Positions 1 through 8,613 of a stretch of 44,832 bases of DNA are shown one piece after another. Where the stretch lies: assembly GCF_010858045.1 (NCBI RefSeq), contig NZ_JAAGVC010000018.1:1-44832 (forward strand). The letters are read 5' to 3'. How positions within the stretch are numbered: position 1 is the stretch's first letter; each line of letters opens with the position of its first letter. The translations under genes and the position numbers were made by a program. This DNA comes from Nocardia cyriacigeorgica. Its GTDB lineage: Bacteria > Actinomycetota > Actinomycetes > Mycobacteriales > Mycobacteriaceae. Under the pieces are notes generated by a model that did not search any database, was not told where the DNA came from, and saw only the letters and a program-made list of their open reading frames with translations.

Positions 1-582
1 GGTGGGTGCGGGCGAAGGGGCGGGCTCGGTCGGCGCCTGAGCCGGGAAGACCCGGTTCTGGGCTGCGGGAGCCTGACCGCCTGCGGGCGCGGACCCGGTC
101 GGCGCCGGAGCGGTGCCGGTCGGTGCGGGCGCCTGTCCTGGTGTGCCGGTCGCCGGCGGCTGGGTGCCCTGGCCCGGCTGCGGCGCGGGCGCGCTGCCCG
201 GCGCGGGCGCGGCCTGCAACACGGGGCGGATGTAGAGCTTGGCGGTGGTGGCCAGCGAGCGAGCCTGCTGACTGTCGTCGCCGGGCACGGTGATCACCAG
301 ATTGTCGCCGTCGATGACGACCTCGGAACCGGAGACGCCGAGGCCGTTGACCCGGTTCTCGATGATGCCCTGGGCCTGCTTCAAGCTGTCCTGGCTCGGC
401 TTGCTGCCGTCGGGGGTGCGGGCGGTCAGCGTGACCCGGGTGCCACCCTGCAGGTCGATGCCGAGCTTCGGTGTCGGGGCTTTGTCACCGGTGAAGAACA
501 CCAGCGCGTAGATCACGGCCAGTAGCGCGGCATAGACACCGAGCAACCTGAACGGATGCGCCGATCCCTGGGAAGGTGGCAC
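1..582 (-). CDS. secD: Protein translocase subunit SecD, N-terminal part (cut by window edge)
   Basis: SecD works with SecF and YajC at the SecYEG channel and uses the proton gradient to help pull exported proteins across the membrane. The first 194 codons are present. After a short N-tail there is one membrane segment (about residues 10-28), then the family signature [17 protein letters not shown], the stretch [14 protein letters not shown] and the strand DNLVITVPG of the first periplasmic domain. From about residue 120 the chain becomes a Pro/Ala/Gln/Gly-rich linker, as in other actinobacterial SecD proteins. The GTG at 582 is chosen because an AGGAG lies about 9 bases upstream; a nearby ATG at 592 is out of frame. 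It follows yajC on the same strand, the usual order, with secF expected outside the window. Confidence 0.93.
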   Translation of the reverse strand, partial: MPPSQGSAHPFRLLGVYAALLAVIYALVFFTGDKAPTPKLGIDLQGGTRVTLTARTPDGSKPSQDSLKQAQGIIENRVNGLGVSGSEVVIDGDNLVITVPGDDSQQARSLATTAKLYIRPVLQAAPAPGSAPAPQPGQGTQPPATGTPGQAPAPTGTAPAPTGSAPAGGQAPAAQNRVFPAQAPTEPAPSPAPT

Positions 583-692
583 AGTTGGTCATCTCCTAGG
601 CGGAAGTCGAGGTGGAACAGGCGGGCACACGCCGATGACGCCGGATGCCGTGCGGTTCACCGCAGCGGGGCAGCCGGCGCATGAGCGGACGG

Positions 693-1049
693 TCAGTCCT
701 TGGTCAGCCGGGTTTCGGTCTGCTCGGCGGTTTCCTCGGTGGTGGTACCGGGCGCCTCGTCGGCTTCGGTGTCACCGGTCGTCTCATCGGCCTCGTCGTC
801 GACGCGAACCTCGCGGATCGCCTGACGCAGCCAGGTGGTGACGACCTCCTCGGCGATCTCGAGATCGACGGTCGTGTCATCGGCCTCGACCACGGTGCCG
901 TACAGACCCGACGTGGTGATCACCTGGTCGCCGACCTTCAGGCCTTCCTGCATGGCGGCGACCTTCTCGGCCTCCCGCTTCTGGCGGCGGACACCGAGGA
1001 ACATCGGCACGAGCAGGGCTACCAGCAGCAGCGGAAACAGCAGTTCCAT
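693..1049 (-). CDS. yajC: Preprotein translocase subunit YajC
   Basis: Small single-pass membrane partner of SecDF. The 118-residue product starts with the hydrophobic segment MELLFPLLLVALLVPMFLGV and continues with a basic stretch (RRQKREAEKV), which places the C-terminal part in the cytoplasm. The conserved YajC core follows: LKVGDQVITTSGLYGTVVEA, then DLEIAEEVVTTWLRQAIREV. The last 35 residues are an acidic, Thr/Glu-rich tail typical of actinobacterial members. It lies 110 bases upstream of secD in the same direction. The ATG start fits the family, which begins directly with the membrane helix. Confidence 0.95.
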   Translation of the reverse strand: MELLFPLLLVALLVPMFLGVRRQKREAEKVAAMQEGLKVGDQVITTSGLYGTVVEADDTTVDLEIAEEVVTTWLRQAIREVRVDDEADETTGDTEADEAPGTTTEETAEQTETRLTKD

Positions 1050-1178
1050 CGTCGAAGTCAGTCCCTAGTCTGTGGGTGGGAATGGACAGGTACTCACACA
1101 GTCTGCCAGCTCTGGTCACCGGCACCGCACCCGCACACCCCGGAGGACGTGCGGGCCATCGGCCACCGTAGCGCGCGC

Positions 1179-1214
1179 GAGCGGGCCCCGCGACAGAAAC
1201 CGCGGGGCCCGCTC
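1179..1214 (-). terminator. Stem-loop downstream of the monooxygenase gene
   Basis: Perfect 14-bp inverted repeat (arm GAGCGGGCCCCGCG) around an 8-base loop, 12 bases beyond the stop of the minus-strand monooxygenase and upstream of yajC. There is no clear T-run, so it is a GC-rich actinobacterial-type terminator that probably insulates yajC-secD from read-through. Confidence 0.7.
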
Positions 1215-1225
1215 ACACGCGGGCC

Positions 1226-2716
1226 TCAAGCGCTGCGGCCGTAGACGTAATCGTCGAGCGGGAAGCTCACCGCTTCCCGGTGCGCGTTGATGGTGCTGGT
1301 CGGGCGCAGCAGGGCCGCTTCGCCGTGCTGGTTGAAGTAGTAACTGCGAGCGGTCGAGCAGCTGCCGCCGTAGAACACCGAATCGTCGAGCTTGCTGGTC
1401 ACCCGGTCCAGGAACGCGGTGTTGGCGCGCTCGGTGACCTCGAAGGTGGTTTCACCGCGCCGGAACAGCTCGCCGAACAGCCTGCCCATGTGCTTCATCT
1501 GCGCCTCGATGGTGGTGAAGTACGACAGGCCGCTGTAGGAGTAGGGGCTGTTGAGGCTGAGGAAGTTGGGGAACTTCGGCACCGTGATGCCCTCGTAGGC
1601 CTGGAACCTGTTGTCGCGCCAGAACTTTCCGAGGTTCACCCCGTCCCGGCCGATGATCTCGATGGCCGGGAAGTTCACATCCCACAGATTGAACCCGGTG
1701 GCCAGGATGAGGGTGTCGATCTCGGTCTTGTGGCCGTCGGCGGTGACGATGCCGTCGGGCTCGATGCGCTCGATCGAGTTCGTCTCCAACCGGACGTGCG
1801 GTTGGTTGAACGTCTTGAAGTACTGGTTGGAGAAGGTGGGACGCTTGCAGCCGAAGTCGTAGTCGGGGGTGAGCTGCTCGCGGATCCGCGGATCGCGCAC
1901 CTGGGCCCGGAGGTGGGCCTTGGCCAGCAGCGCCGCCCCCTTGTTCATGAGCTTGGCCTGCCGGAAGTGCAGCACACCGACGACCATGAGCGCCTCGAGC
2001 ATGCTGGTATTGACCAACCGCGCGGCCTTCTGCGTCACCGGCGCGGCGGCGAACAGCTTCTGCACCGGCGCCGGAATGGGCGCATCCACCTTGGGCACCA
2101 CCCAGATCGGGGTGCGCTGGAACACCGTCAGCTCGCGCACCTGCTTGGCCACCTCGGGCACCAGCTGCACGCCGGTGGCGCCGGTGCCGATCACGGCGGC
2201 CCTGCGGTCGGTGAGGTCGATGTCGTCGTCCCAGGCGGTGGTGTGCAGGATCGTGCCCTCGAACGAATCGATGCCGGGGAACGGCGGGGTGTAGGGCTGG
2301 GACAGGAAACCGGTGGCGGCGAGCAGATAGCGCGCGGTGAGGGTCTGGCCGCCGGCGATGGAGACGATCCACTGCTGGTCTTCCTCGTCCCAGCGGGCGC
2401 CGTCGACGGTGGTGCCGAAGCGCATCCGGCGGCGCAGGCCGTACTTGTCGGCGACGTGCTCGGCGTACTTCTTCAGCTCGGCCCCCGGCGCGAACAGCCG
2501 CGACCAGTACGGATTCGGTTCGAAAGAATACGAGTAGGTCACCGAGGCGATATCGACGGCCAGGCCCGGATACCGATTCACATGCCAGGTGCCGCCGAGA
2601 TCGTCCTCACGTTCCAGGATGACGAAATTGCTCAGGCCGAGCCGGTCGAGCTCGATGCCCGCCCCCATTCCGCCGAAACCCGCACCGACCACGATCGCAT
2701 CGAACTGAGGCGCCAC
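1226..2716 (-). CDS. Flavin-containing monooxygenase, Baeyer-Villiger type
   Basis: Class B flavoprotein expected to use NADPH, FAD and O2 to insert oxygen next to a carbonyl or to oxidise a heteroatom; the substrate cannot be read from sequence. The 496-residue product begins with an FAD Rossmann motif (VVGAGFGGMGAG, about residues 10-21), then the REDDLGGTWHVNRYPG segment. The Baeyer-Villiger fingerprint FxGxxxHxxxWD is present as FEGTILHTTAWD, followed by the NADPH Rossmann motif GTGATGVQLVPEVA and the late LILATGFNLW segment. The GTG at 2716 is chosen because GGAGG lies 7 bases upstream and the FAD motif follows at once; a longer reading frame runs back through the divergent regulator and is not credible. 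It is transcribed away from a TetR gene across a palindrome, which suggests control by that regulator. Confidence 0.88.
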   Translation of the reverse strand: MAPQFDAIVVGAGFGGMGAGIELDRLGLSNFVILEREDDLGGTWHVNRYPGLAVDIASVTYSYSFEPNPYWSRLFAPGAELKKYAEHVADKYGLRRRMRFGTTVDGARWDEEDQQWIVSIAGGQTLTARYLLAATGFLSQPYTPPFPGIDSFEGTILHTTAWDDDIDLTDRRAAVIGTGATGVQLVPEVAKQVRELTVFQRTPIWVVPKVDAPIPAPVQKLFAAAPVTQKAARLVNTSMLEALMVVGVLHFRQAKLMNKGAALLAKAHLRAQVRDPRIREQLTPDYDFGCKRPTFSNQYFKTFNQPHVRLETNSIERIEPDGIVTADGHKTEIDTLILATGFNLWDVNFPAIEIIGRDGVNLGKFWRDNRFQAYEGITVPKFPNFLSLNSPYSYSGLSYFTTIEAQMKHMGRLFGELFRRGETTFEVTERANTAFLDRVTSKLDDSVFYGGSCSTARSYYFNQHGEAALLRPTSTINAHREAVSFPLDDYVYGRSA

Positions 2717-2749
2717 GTCGAACCTCCTGCATTCTGAACCGACTCTCCG

Positions 2750-2787
2750 GGAATGACACATCATTCCGTTTGTGACGACAGTATCAT
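2750..2787. promoter_or_regulatory. Palindromic operator and tetR -10 in a divergent promoter region
   Basis: The 18-base sequence GGAATGACACATCATTCC (2750-2767) is a perfect dyad with 7-base arms and a CACA centre. It lies between the divergent monooxygenase and TetR genes. On the plus strand a TATCAT hexamer (2782-2787) sits 7 bases before the GTG at 2795. On the minus strand TACTGT (complement of 2778-2783) could be the -10 of the monooxygenase. A repressor on the palindrome would cover the -35 side of tetR and the transcription start of the monooxygenase. That it is the TetR operator is inferred. Confidence 0.6.
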
Positions 2788-2794
2788 CGCAGGT

Positions 2795-3418
2795 GTGACG
2801 AAGCCATCCACGCGGGCCGAACGACGTAAGGCCGAACTGCGCCGAGAGATCATCGACACCGCTTTCGTGTGTTTCGCCGAAAAGGGCTACCACGCGACCG
2901 GCATCGCCGATATCGCCGCTCATCTGGGGATCGGGCACGGCACGTTCTACCGGTACTTCAGCAATAAGCGCGACATCATCGACCACGTCATCGACGATCT
3001 GGCCGCAAGGATCATCGAGGCGCTCGGCACCGAGAACGCCCCCGACGCGGCCACCAGCCTCGATGAATACCGCGAGCAGATCGACCGCATCGGCACCGCG
3101 CTCACCCGCATCCTGGTCGAGGACCGGCGGGTGGCCCAACTGCTGCTGTTCCATGCCACCGGTATCGACGACGAGCTCACCGAACGCCTGTACGGGCTGC
3201 TCGACACCGCCGATATGCTCACCGCCGGCTACCTCGAGCACGGTGTGGAGCTCGGTTACCTGCGCGAAGACCTCGATACCGTGAACACCGCGCGAGCCGT
3301 GACCGGCATGCTGATGGCCGGGGTGGTGCACGGGCTGCGGGATATGGACGAGGCGGGGATCGCCGCCTTGAACGAGGCGATCCGCCGCTTGCTCATCGAG
3401 GGCGTGCGTAAACCCTGA
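2795..3418 (+). CDS. TetR family transcriptional regulator
   Basis: DNA-binding repressor of the TetR fold, 207 residues, the usual length. The N-terminal helix-turn-helix domain runs RREIIDTAFVCFAEKGYHAT, then GIADIAAHLGIGHGTFYRYF, then SNKRDIIDHVIDDL; the remaining 150 residues form a helical ligand-binding domain. An ATG further upstream at 2753 would place the first codons inside a perfect palindrome, so the GTG at 2795 is preferred; it has a TATCAT hexamer 7 bases upstream and would give a leaderless message. The gene is divergent from the Baeyer-Villiger-type monooxygenase and probably represses it. The effector is unknown. Confidence 0.85.
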   Translation: MTKPSTRAERRKAELRREIIDTAFVCFAEKGYHATGIADIAAHLGIGHGTFYRYFSNKRDIIDHVIDDLAARIIEALGTENAPDAATSLDEYREQIDRIGTALTRILVEDRRVAQLLLFHATGIDDELTERLYGLLDTADMLTAGYLEHGVELGYLREDLDTVNTARAVTGMLMAGVVHGLRDMDEAGIAALNEAIRRLLIEGVRKP

Positions 3419-3424
3419 TCCGCC

Positions 3425-3446
3425 GGCCGGTGCCCGAAAACCGGCC
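3425..3446 (+). terminator. Small stem-loop after tetR
   Basis: Seven-bp perfect stem (GGCCGGT/ACCGGCC) with an 8-base loop, 6 bases after the tetR stop codon. It has no T-run, so it is a weak terminator candidate between tetR and the DivIVA-repeat gene. Confidence 0.4.
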
Positions 3447-3480
3447 CGAAGCACGGTAATCCGGCCACGGTGCTGTCACA

Positions 3481-4059
3481 ATGACGGCCGTGACTCCCGA
3501 GGATGTCGGACGGACGACGTTCGCCTTGACCCCGCCCGGACTTCGCGGCTACCACACCGACGAGGTCGACGCATTCCTCGAGCTCGTCGCCGCCACGCTC
3601 GGCGGCAGCGGCGTGCTCACCGCCGACGACCTGCGCCACGTCAGCTTCGGTGCGCCACGCGGCGGCCGGCGCGGCTATCGCGCCGAGCAGGTCGACGAAT
3701 TCCTGGATCGGGTCCATGCCGAACTCGAGTTCCGCCAGCGCGGCGTGCGGCCGGTGCCCGCGGCGCCGCCCGGTCCGGCGCCGGCGCGACTGCTGACCCC
3801 GGCCGATGTGCACCGGATGCGATTCACGCCTGCCCCGTTGGAGCAGCGCGGATATCACGTCGAGGAGGTGGATGCCTTCCTCGATCTGGTGGCGGCGACG
3901 CTGGCCCACGACGGGCCGGGCAGTCTGACCGTGGAGGATGTGCGCGCGGTGCGGTTCACGGTGGCGCGCCTCGGGGTGCGCGGCTATCAGCGCGATGAGG
4001 TGGACGCGTTCCTGGATCTGGTGGTGACGGCGTTGCAGCAGCCGGCCGCCTTGCGCTGA
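3481..4059 (+). CDS. Protein of four tandem DivIVA-type repeats
   Basis: The 192-residue product consists almost entirely of four copies of the short N-terminal DivIVA/Wag31 motif (TIGR03543/03544-like), at about residues 5-40, 46-83, 104-141 and 149-185. Each copy has a hydrophobic strand (FALTP, VSFGA, MRFTP, VRFTV), a Gly-Tyr turn (RGYHTDEVD, RGYRAEQVD, RGYHVEEVD, RGYQRDEVD) and the helix AFLELVAATL or a close variant. In Wag31 one such domain precedes a long coiled coil and binds curved membrane at cell poles; here no coiled-coil extension is present. A Pro/Ala linker (about 91-103) splits the protein into two pairs. It may be a multivalent pole or membrane adaptor, which is inference. 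It stands alone between tetR and the convergent ruvB. Confidence 0.82.
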   Translation: MTAVTPEDVGRTTFALTPPGLRGYHTDEVDAFLELVAATLGGSGVLTADDLRHVSFGAPRGGRRGYRAEQVDEFLDRVHAELEFRQRGVRPVPAAPPGPAPARLLTPADVHRMRFTPAPLEQRGYHVEEVDAFLDLVAATLAHDGPGSLTVEDVRAVRFTVARLGVRGYQRDEVDAFLDLVVTALQQPAALR

Positions 4060-4203
4060 ACGCGAGGCCCGGCCCACCGTTCCAACCGCCGCTCGGCTGC
4101 CTGCGCCGATACCCGCCGCGCTCCCGGCGCACCGACGGACGCACTGCGGCCGAGTCTGCGCTGCTCATCGTCTGCCACACCAGGCCGCACCCGTCGGCGC
4201 GCG

Positions 4204-5280
4204 TTACTCGAACAAGTCCAGCGTCGGATGTGGTTCGCGCCCACGGACTTCGATCGAACCGAAGACCAGATCCGGCGGCGGAACCAATCCGAGATGCTCC
4301 CAGGCCGTCGCCGTCGCGACCCGCCCGCGTGGGGTCCGCGCGATCATGCCCGCGCGCACCAGGAACGGCTCGCACACCTCTTCCACGGTGGCGGCCTCCT
4401 CCCCCACCGCGACCGCGAGCGTCGACACACCGACCGGACCGCCGCCGAAGCCACGCACCAGCGCACCCAGCACCGCGCGGTCGAGCCGGTCGAGTCCGAG
4501 CACGTCGACGTCGTAGACCTCGAGCGCGGCCGCGGCGATCGGGCGGGTGATGCGGCCGTCGGCGCGCACCTCGGCGTAATCGCGGACCCGGCGCAGCAGC
4601 CGGTTGGCGATGCGCGGGGTGCCGCGCGAGCGTCCGGCGATCTCGGCGGCGGCATCGTGATCGATCTCCACGCCGAGAATGCGGGCCGAGCGTTGCAGGA
4701 TGCCGAGCAGTTCGCTCGGTTCGTAGAAGTCCATATGCCCGGTGAAACCGAAGCGGTCCCGCAGCGGGCCGGTGAGCGCGCCGGAGCGGGTGGTGGCGCC
4801 GACCAGCGTGAACGGGGCGATATCCAGCGGGATCGAGGTGGCGCCCGGCCCTTTGCCGACGACGACGTCGACCCGGAAGTCCTCCATCGCCAGGTACAGC
4901 ATTTCCTCGGCGGGGCGGGCCATGCGGTGGATCTCGTCGATGAACAGCACATCGCCCTCGACCAGATTGCTCAGCATGGCCGCGAGATCGCCCGCGCGTT
5001 CGAGGGCGGGGCCGGAGGTGATGCGCAGGGCGGTACCGAGTTCGGCGGCGATGATCATCGCCATGCTGGTCTTGCCCAGGCCCGGTGGGCCGGACAGCAG
5101 GATGTGATCGGGCGTGCCGCCGCGCCCGCGCGCCCCGCGCAGCACCAGGGCGAGTTGTTCGCGCACCCGCGGCTGGCCGATGAAATCGTCGAGCGATTTC
5201 GGGCGCAGGCTGGTCTCGATATCGCCGTCGCCGCTGGAGAAGTGGGCGTCGACCGGTGATCGTTCGTCGTCGTAATCCAT
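4204..5280 (-). CDS. ruvB: Holliday junction branch migration helicase RuvB
   Basis: AAA+ motor that, with RuvA, drives branch migration of Holliday junctions during recombinational repair. The 358-residue product has the RuvB N-terminus [20 protein letters not shown], Walker [11 protein letters not shown], Walker B LFIDEIHR, the sensor/beta-hairpin stretch [19 protein letters not shown] with RDRFG after it, and a C-terminal winged helix ([23 protein letters not shown]). It starts 6 bases after the ruvA stop, so ruvC-ruvA-ruvB form one operon on the minus strand. It converges on the DivIVA-repeat gene with about 145 bases between the stops. Confidence 0.98.
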   Translation of the reverse strand: MDYDDERSPVDAHFSSGDGDIETSLRPKSLDDFIGQPRVREQLALVLRGARGRGGTPDHILLSGPPGLGKTSMAMIIAAELGTALRITSGPALERAGDLAAMLSNLVEGDVLFIDEIHRMARPAEEMLYLAMEDFRVDVVVGKGPGATSIPLDIAPFTLVGATTRSGALTGPLRDRFGFTGHMDFYEPSELLGILQRSARILGVEIDHDAAAEIAGRSRGTPRIANRLLRRVRDYAEVRADGRITRPIAAAALEVYDVDVLGLDRLDRAVLGALVRGFGGGPVGVSTLAVAVGEEAATVEEVCEPFLVRAGMIARTPRGRVATATAWEHLGLVPPPDLVFGSIEVRGREPHPTLDLFE

Positions 5281-5286
5281 ACAGGC

Positions 5287-5892
5287 CTACCGATTCTTGC
5301 CCAGCAGGCCGAGCGCGGCCCGCAGGGCGGCGGAGGTGGTGGCGGCCGGATCGTCGGCCAGCACGGAGTCGACGGCGGATTCGGCCTGTTTGAGCGGGAA
5401 GCCGAGTCCGGTCAGTGCCTCGACGACCTGATCGCGCACCGGCGTGACGACGGCCGCGGGCGCGCTGCCGGGCGGACCCGACTGCACGGGAACCAGATTC
5501 ACCTTGTCGCGCAGTTCGACGACCATGCGCTCGGCGCCGCGTTTGCCGATGCCGGGCACCCGGGTGAGCGCGGCGACGTTGCTTTCGGCCAGCGCCTTGC
5601 GCAGCGCTTCGGGTTCGAGCACGGCGAGCACGGCCATGGCCAGGCGGGGGCCGACGCCGGAGACGGTTTGCAGCAGGCCGAACAGGTCGCGGGCCTCGGT
5701 GTCGGCGAAGCCGTAGAGCGTCATCGAGTCCTCGCGCACGATCATCGCCGTGTACAGCCGGGTCTGTTCGCCGCGGGTGAGTCCGGACAGGGTGGCCGGA
5801 GTGGCGTTGAGCCGGTAGCCGACGCCCGCGGCCTCGACCACCACATGGTCGAGCGCGATCTCGACCACCTCGCCGCGTATCGACGCGATCAC
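5287..5892 (-). CDS. ruvA: Holliday junction DNA-binding protein RuvA
   Basis: Tetrameric junction-binding subunit that holds the Holliday junction flat for RuvB. The 201-residue product has the N-terminal OB fold ([20 protein letters not shown], then [13 protein letters not shown]), paired helix-hairpin-helix motifs ([17 protein letters not shown] and [19 protein letters not shown]) and the flexible linker before the C-terminal RuvB-binding domain ([19 protein letters not shown]). The GTG at 5892 is chosen because it overlaps the ruvC stop as GTGA and places the OB fold at the N-terminus; a longer open frame upstream is the shadow of ruvC. Confidence 0.97.
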   Translation of the reverse strand: MIASIRGEVVEIALDHVVVEAAGVGYRLNATPATLSGLTRGEQTRLYTAMIVREDSMTLYGFADTEARDLFGLLQTVSGVGPRLAMAVLAVLEPEALRKALAESNVAALTRVPGIGKRGAERMVVELRDKVNLVPVQSGPPGSAPAAVVTPVRDQVVEALTGLGFPLKQAESAVDSVLADDPAATTSAALRAALGLLGKNR

Positions 5893-6458
5893 CGCCGCAC
5901 CGCCTTTCGTTGTCGCTCCAGCTTCTCGGCGTACCGCTTGCGGGCCTGCTCGGCCTGCGCTTCGGCGCGGGCCATCCGCTCCATCAGCGGTGCACGCCAA
6001 CAATGACAGATGGCCAGCGCGAGCGCGTCGGCGGCGTCGGCCGGTTTCGGCGCCACCTGGAGACCGAGGATCCGGGTGACCATGGCGGTGACCTGGGCCT
6101 TGTCGGCGGCCCCGTTGCCGGTAACGGCGGCCTTGACCTCGCTGGGGGTGTGGAAAGCGACCGGGATGCCGCGCCGGGCGGCCGCCAGCGCGATCACTCC
6201 ACCCGCTTGCGCCGTCCCCATGGCGGTGCGCACGTTGTGCTGGGCGAACACCCGCTCGATCGCGACCGCGCTGGGGCGGTGGGTGTCCATCCAGTGCTCG
6301 GCCGCGTCGGCGACCCGCATCAACCGCAACGCCAGATCCAGGTCGGCAGGGGTGCGGACGACGTCGACGTCGAGGGCGGTGACCTTCCGGCCCACACCGC
6401 CTTCGACCATGCTGAGCCCGCACCGTGTGAGCCCGGGGTCGACACCCATCACCCGCAC
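5889..6458 (-). CDS. ruvC: Crossover junction endodeoxyribonuclease RuvC
   Basis: Dimeric RNase H-fold resolvase that cuts Holliday junctions held by RuvAB. The 189-residue product has the four family acidic positions: Asp in [12 protein letters not shown], Glu in [11 protein letters not shown], and the pair in [16 protein letters not shown]. The C-terminal 25 residues are basic and helical. GTG 6458 is chosen over the ATG 9 bases further in because AAGGGG lies 6 bases upstream. ruvC is the first gene of ruvCAB; upstream it is divergent from the VWA-protein gene. Confidence 0.97.
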   Translation of the reverse strand: MRVMGVDPGLTRCGLSMVEGGVGRKVTALDVDVVRTPADLDLALRLMRVADAAEHWMDTHRPSAVAIERVFAQHNVRTAMGTAQAGGVIALAAARRGIPVAFHTPSEVKAAVTGNGAADKAQVTAMVTRILGLQVAPKPADAADALALAICHCWRAPLMERMARAEAQAEQARKRYAEKLERQRKAVRR

Positions 6459-6649
6459 GGAACACCCCTTCGGACACGCGAACAGTTGTTCGAAGTCTAG
6501 TGGACGCGCGGTGCGGGCGGTTCCAGCGACACGGCATCGCCGAAGCGGGCCCCCGCTTCCCACGTCTGGCCGCAACCGTCCGAGACACGTATGGTTCCCT
6601 GCCGCCGCGTTATCGCGAACGCGACAACAGTGAACGGAGTAGTAAGAGC

Positions 6650-8533
6650 GTGTCCCCCTTGGCGAAGATCGCCGGAATCATCGCGGCGGGTGTGATCGGC
6701 CTGGTCCCGGCCGCCGCACCCGCCCTCGCCCAGCAGTCGCCCGAACCTCGGCAACCCCAATACGCGCCGACCATGCTCGTGCTCGACGCGTCGGGATCGA
6801 TGCTCGCGGCCGACCCGGGTGGCGGCACCAAGATGGACGCCGCGAAAACCGCTGTGCGGACCTTCGTCGCCACCGCGCCCGAGGCGTCCGAGGTCGGGCT
6901 CACCGTGTACGGCACCGAGACCGGCAATTCCGAGGCGGAGAAGGCCGCGGGCTGCCGCGATGTCCGGGTCCTTCGACCCGCCGAGACCATCGACAAGCCG
7001 GCGCTGACGTCCGCGGTCGATCAGATCGTTCCGCGCGGCTACACCCCGATCGGGCACTCGCTGCGCACCGCGAACGACGCGCTGCCCGCGAGCGGGCCGA
7101 AATCCATCGTGCTGGTCTCCGACGGCCTGGACACGTGCACACCGCCCGATCCGTGCGAGGTCGCGCGCGAACTCGAGGCCAAGGGCACCGATCTCGTCGT
7201 GCACGCGATCGGTTTCGGGGTCGACGACCCCTCGCGCGCGCAGCTGACCTGCATCGCGCAGCGCACCGGCGGCACCTACACCGACGCCGTCGACGGCAAG
7301 TCGCTCGAACAGGCACTGCCGCGCGTGACTGCGGCGGCGCTGCGCAACTACGCCGCGATCGGCACACCGATCACGGGCACCGCCGACTACCGGAGCGCGC
7401 CGATCGCCGGGCCGGGCCAGTATCTCGATGTGATCGGCCACCGGCAGCCGCGCTACTACGCGGTGGATGTGCCGGAGGGCGCCACCGCGTACTTCACCGG
7501 GACTGTCTCGTTCCCACGCCGAGACGGCGACTGGTCGTCGGTCAACCGGCTCGACCTGAAGGTCTTCGGCGCCGACGGCTCCGATTGCGGCGTCACGGAA
7601 AAAGAGCTGACCGGCAGCGCCGACGATGGCGTCGCGCTCACCGTCAGCACGGTCTGGGAAGGTGCGGCCGACACCGGCTCGGGTAATGCGGCGTGCAGCG
7701 GCGGCGGTCGCTACTACTTCACCCTCGAGTGGGGTGCGGTCTCCGAGGGATCCCCTGCCCAACTGCCGCTGGAGATTTCGATCGGCGTCGAATCGGCGGT
7801 GTCCGACCCGGGTGCGCCTGCGGTGTCGGAGCCGGTCGAGTTCACCGCGCCGACCGGGCCGGTGGTCCCGGTCGTCGGTGGCGGCTCGTTCAATGTGGCG
7901 GCGACGCTGCCTTCGTCCGGTCGATTCACCGATACGGTGCAGCGCGGCGAGTTCGTCTTCTACCGGGTGAAACTCGACTGGGGCCAGGGGCTGGCCTACC
8001 GGGTGCGCTTCGGTGAGACCCCGGGACGCGGCAGCGAGCACACCTCCAACGTCGAGACCGCGCTCTATTCCCCGTATCGCGCCGAAATCGATTCCGACAC
8101 CGGCGCCTACACCGGGTCGGAGCAGGTGTTGCCCTCCGGTAAGCAGTTGGCGACCGTGCCCATTCGCTACGCGAACCGCGAGGAGGGCGGCGAGCTCGTC
8201 ACCCAATCGGTGGCCGGCTGGTACTACATCGCGGTCAAGGCCGGGCAGACGGTGAACCCCGACAAGCGCGCCGCCGCGGTGCCGGTCGAGCTCGAGCTGA
8301 CCGTCACCGGCGAGCCCGAACCCGGCCCGCAGTATCGCAGCGGGAGCGGCGAGACGTTCGGGAAGGAAGGCAAGTCGGCCCGGGCCACCGATCAGGATCG
8401 GGTGAGCGCGGGCGCCGATTCCGGCGATGACGGCGTGCCCGCGGTGGTGTGGGTCGCGGCGGCGCTGGGTGTCTGCGTCGTCGCCGCCGTGATCGTGCTC
8501 ATCGTGCTGCTGCGGCGTCGCGGAACGCGCTGA
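6650..8533 (+). CDS. Secreted, membrane-anchored VWA-domain protein
   Basis: Probable cell-surface protein of 627 residues. It starts with a signal peptide (hydrophobic [20 protein letters not shown], cleavage near ALAQQ) and continues with a von Willebrand factor A domain whose metal-site motif DxSxS is intact in [29 protein letters not shown] and [12 protein letters not shown] belong to the same fold. A long extracytoplasmic beta-rich region follows, then a single C-terminal membrane helix ([20 protein letters not shown]) and a short basic tail (LRRRGTR), giving type I topology. The GTG at 6650 is preferred because the frame upstream encodes only charged, unrelated sequence in front of the signal peptide. 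VWA domains usually mediate protein binding; the partner is unknown. Confidence 0.85.
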   Translation: MSPLAKIAGIIAAGVIGLVPAAAPALAQQSPEPRQPQYAPTMLVLDASGSMLAADPGGGTKMDAAKTAVRTFVATAPEASEVGLTVYGTETGNSEAEKAAGCRDVRVLRPAETIDKPALTSAVDQIVPRGYTPIGHSLRTANDALPASGPKSIVLVSDGLDTCTPPDPCEVARELEAKGTDLVVHAIGFGVDDPSRAQLTCIAQRTGGTYTDAVDGKSLEQALPRVTAAALRNYAAIGTPITGTADYRSAPIAGPGQYLDVIGHRQPRYYAVDVPEGATAYFTGTVSFPRRDGDWSSVNRLDLKVFGADGSDCGVTEKELTGSADDGVALTVSTVWEGAADTGSGNAACSGGGRYYFTLEWGAVSEGSPAQLPLEISIGVESAVSDPGAPAVSEPVEFTAPTGPVVPVVGGGSFNVAATLPSSGRFTDTVQRGEFVFYRVKLDWGQGLAYRVRFGETPGRGSEHTSNVETALYSPYRAEIDSDTGAYTGSEQVLPSGKQLATVPIRYANREEGGELVTQSVAGWYYIAVKAGQTVNPDKRAAAVPVELELTVTGEPEPGPQYRSGSGETFGKEGKSARATDQDRVSAGADSGDDGVPAVVWVAAALGVCVVAAVIVLIVLLRRRGTR

Positions 8534-8613
8534 TCGCGAGGCCGAGGTGCCGCGCGGCCTTGTCCCGCACCGCGGTAACGCGGCCACTACCCGGCGTGCC
8601 CAGCGTGTCGTCC

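Noticed and set aside
1280..2737. Plus-strand frame of 485 codons opposite the Baeyer-Villiger-type monooxygenase
   Set aside because: No family features, compositionally a shadow; the minus-strand product has all flavoprotein motifs.
2753..2794. ATG 2753 as tetR start
   Set aside because: It lies inside the perfect palindrome and adds residues (MTHHSVCDDSIIAG) not typical of the family; GTG 2795 has a well-placed -10.
6500..6649. 50-codon N-terminal extension of the VWA protein
   Set aside because: It would place charged sequence before an otherwise normal signal peptide and overlaps the ruvC upstream region.
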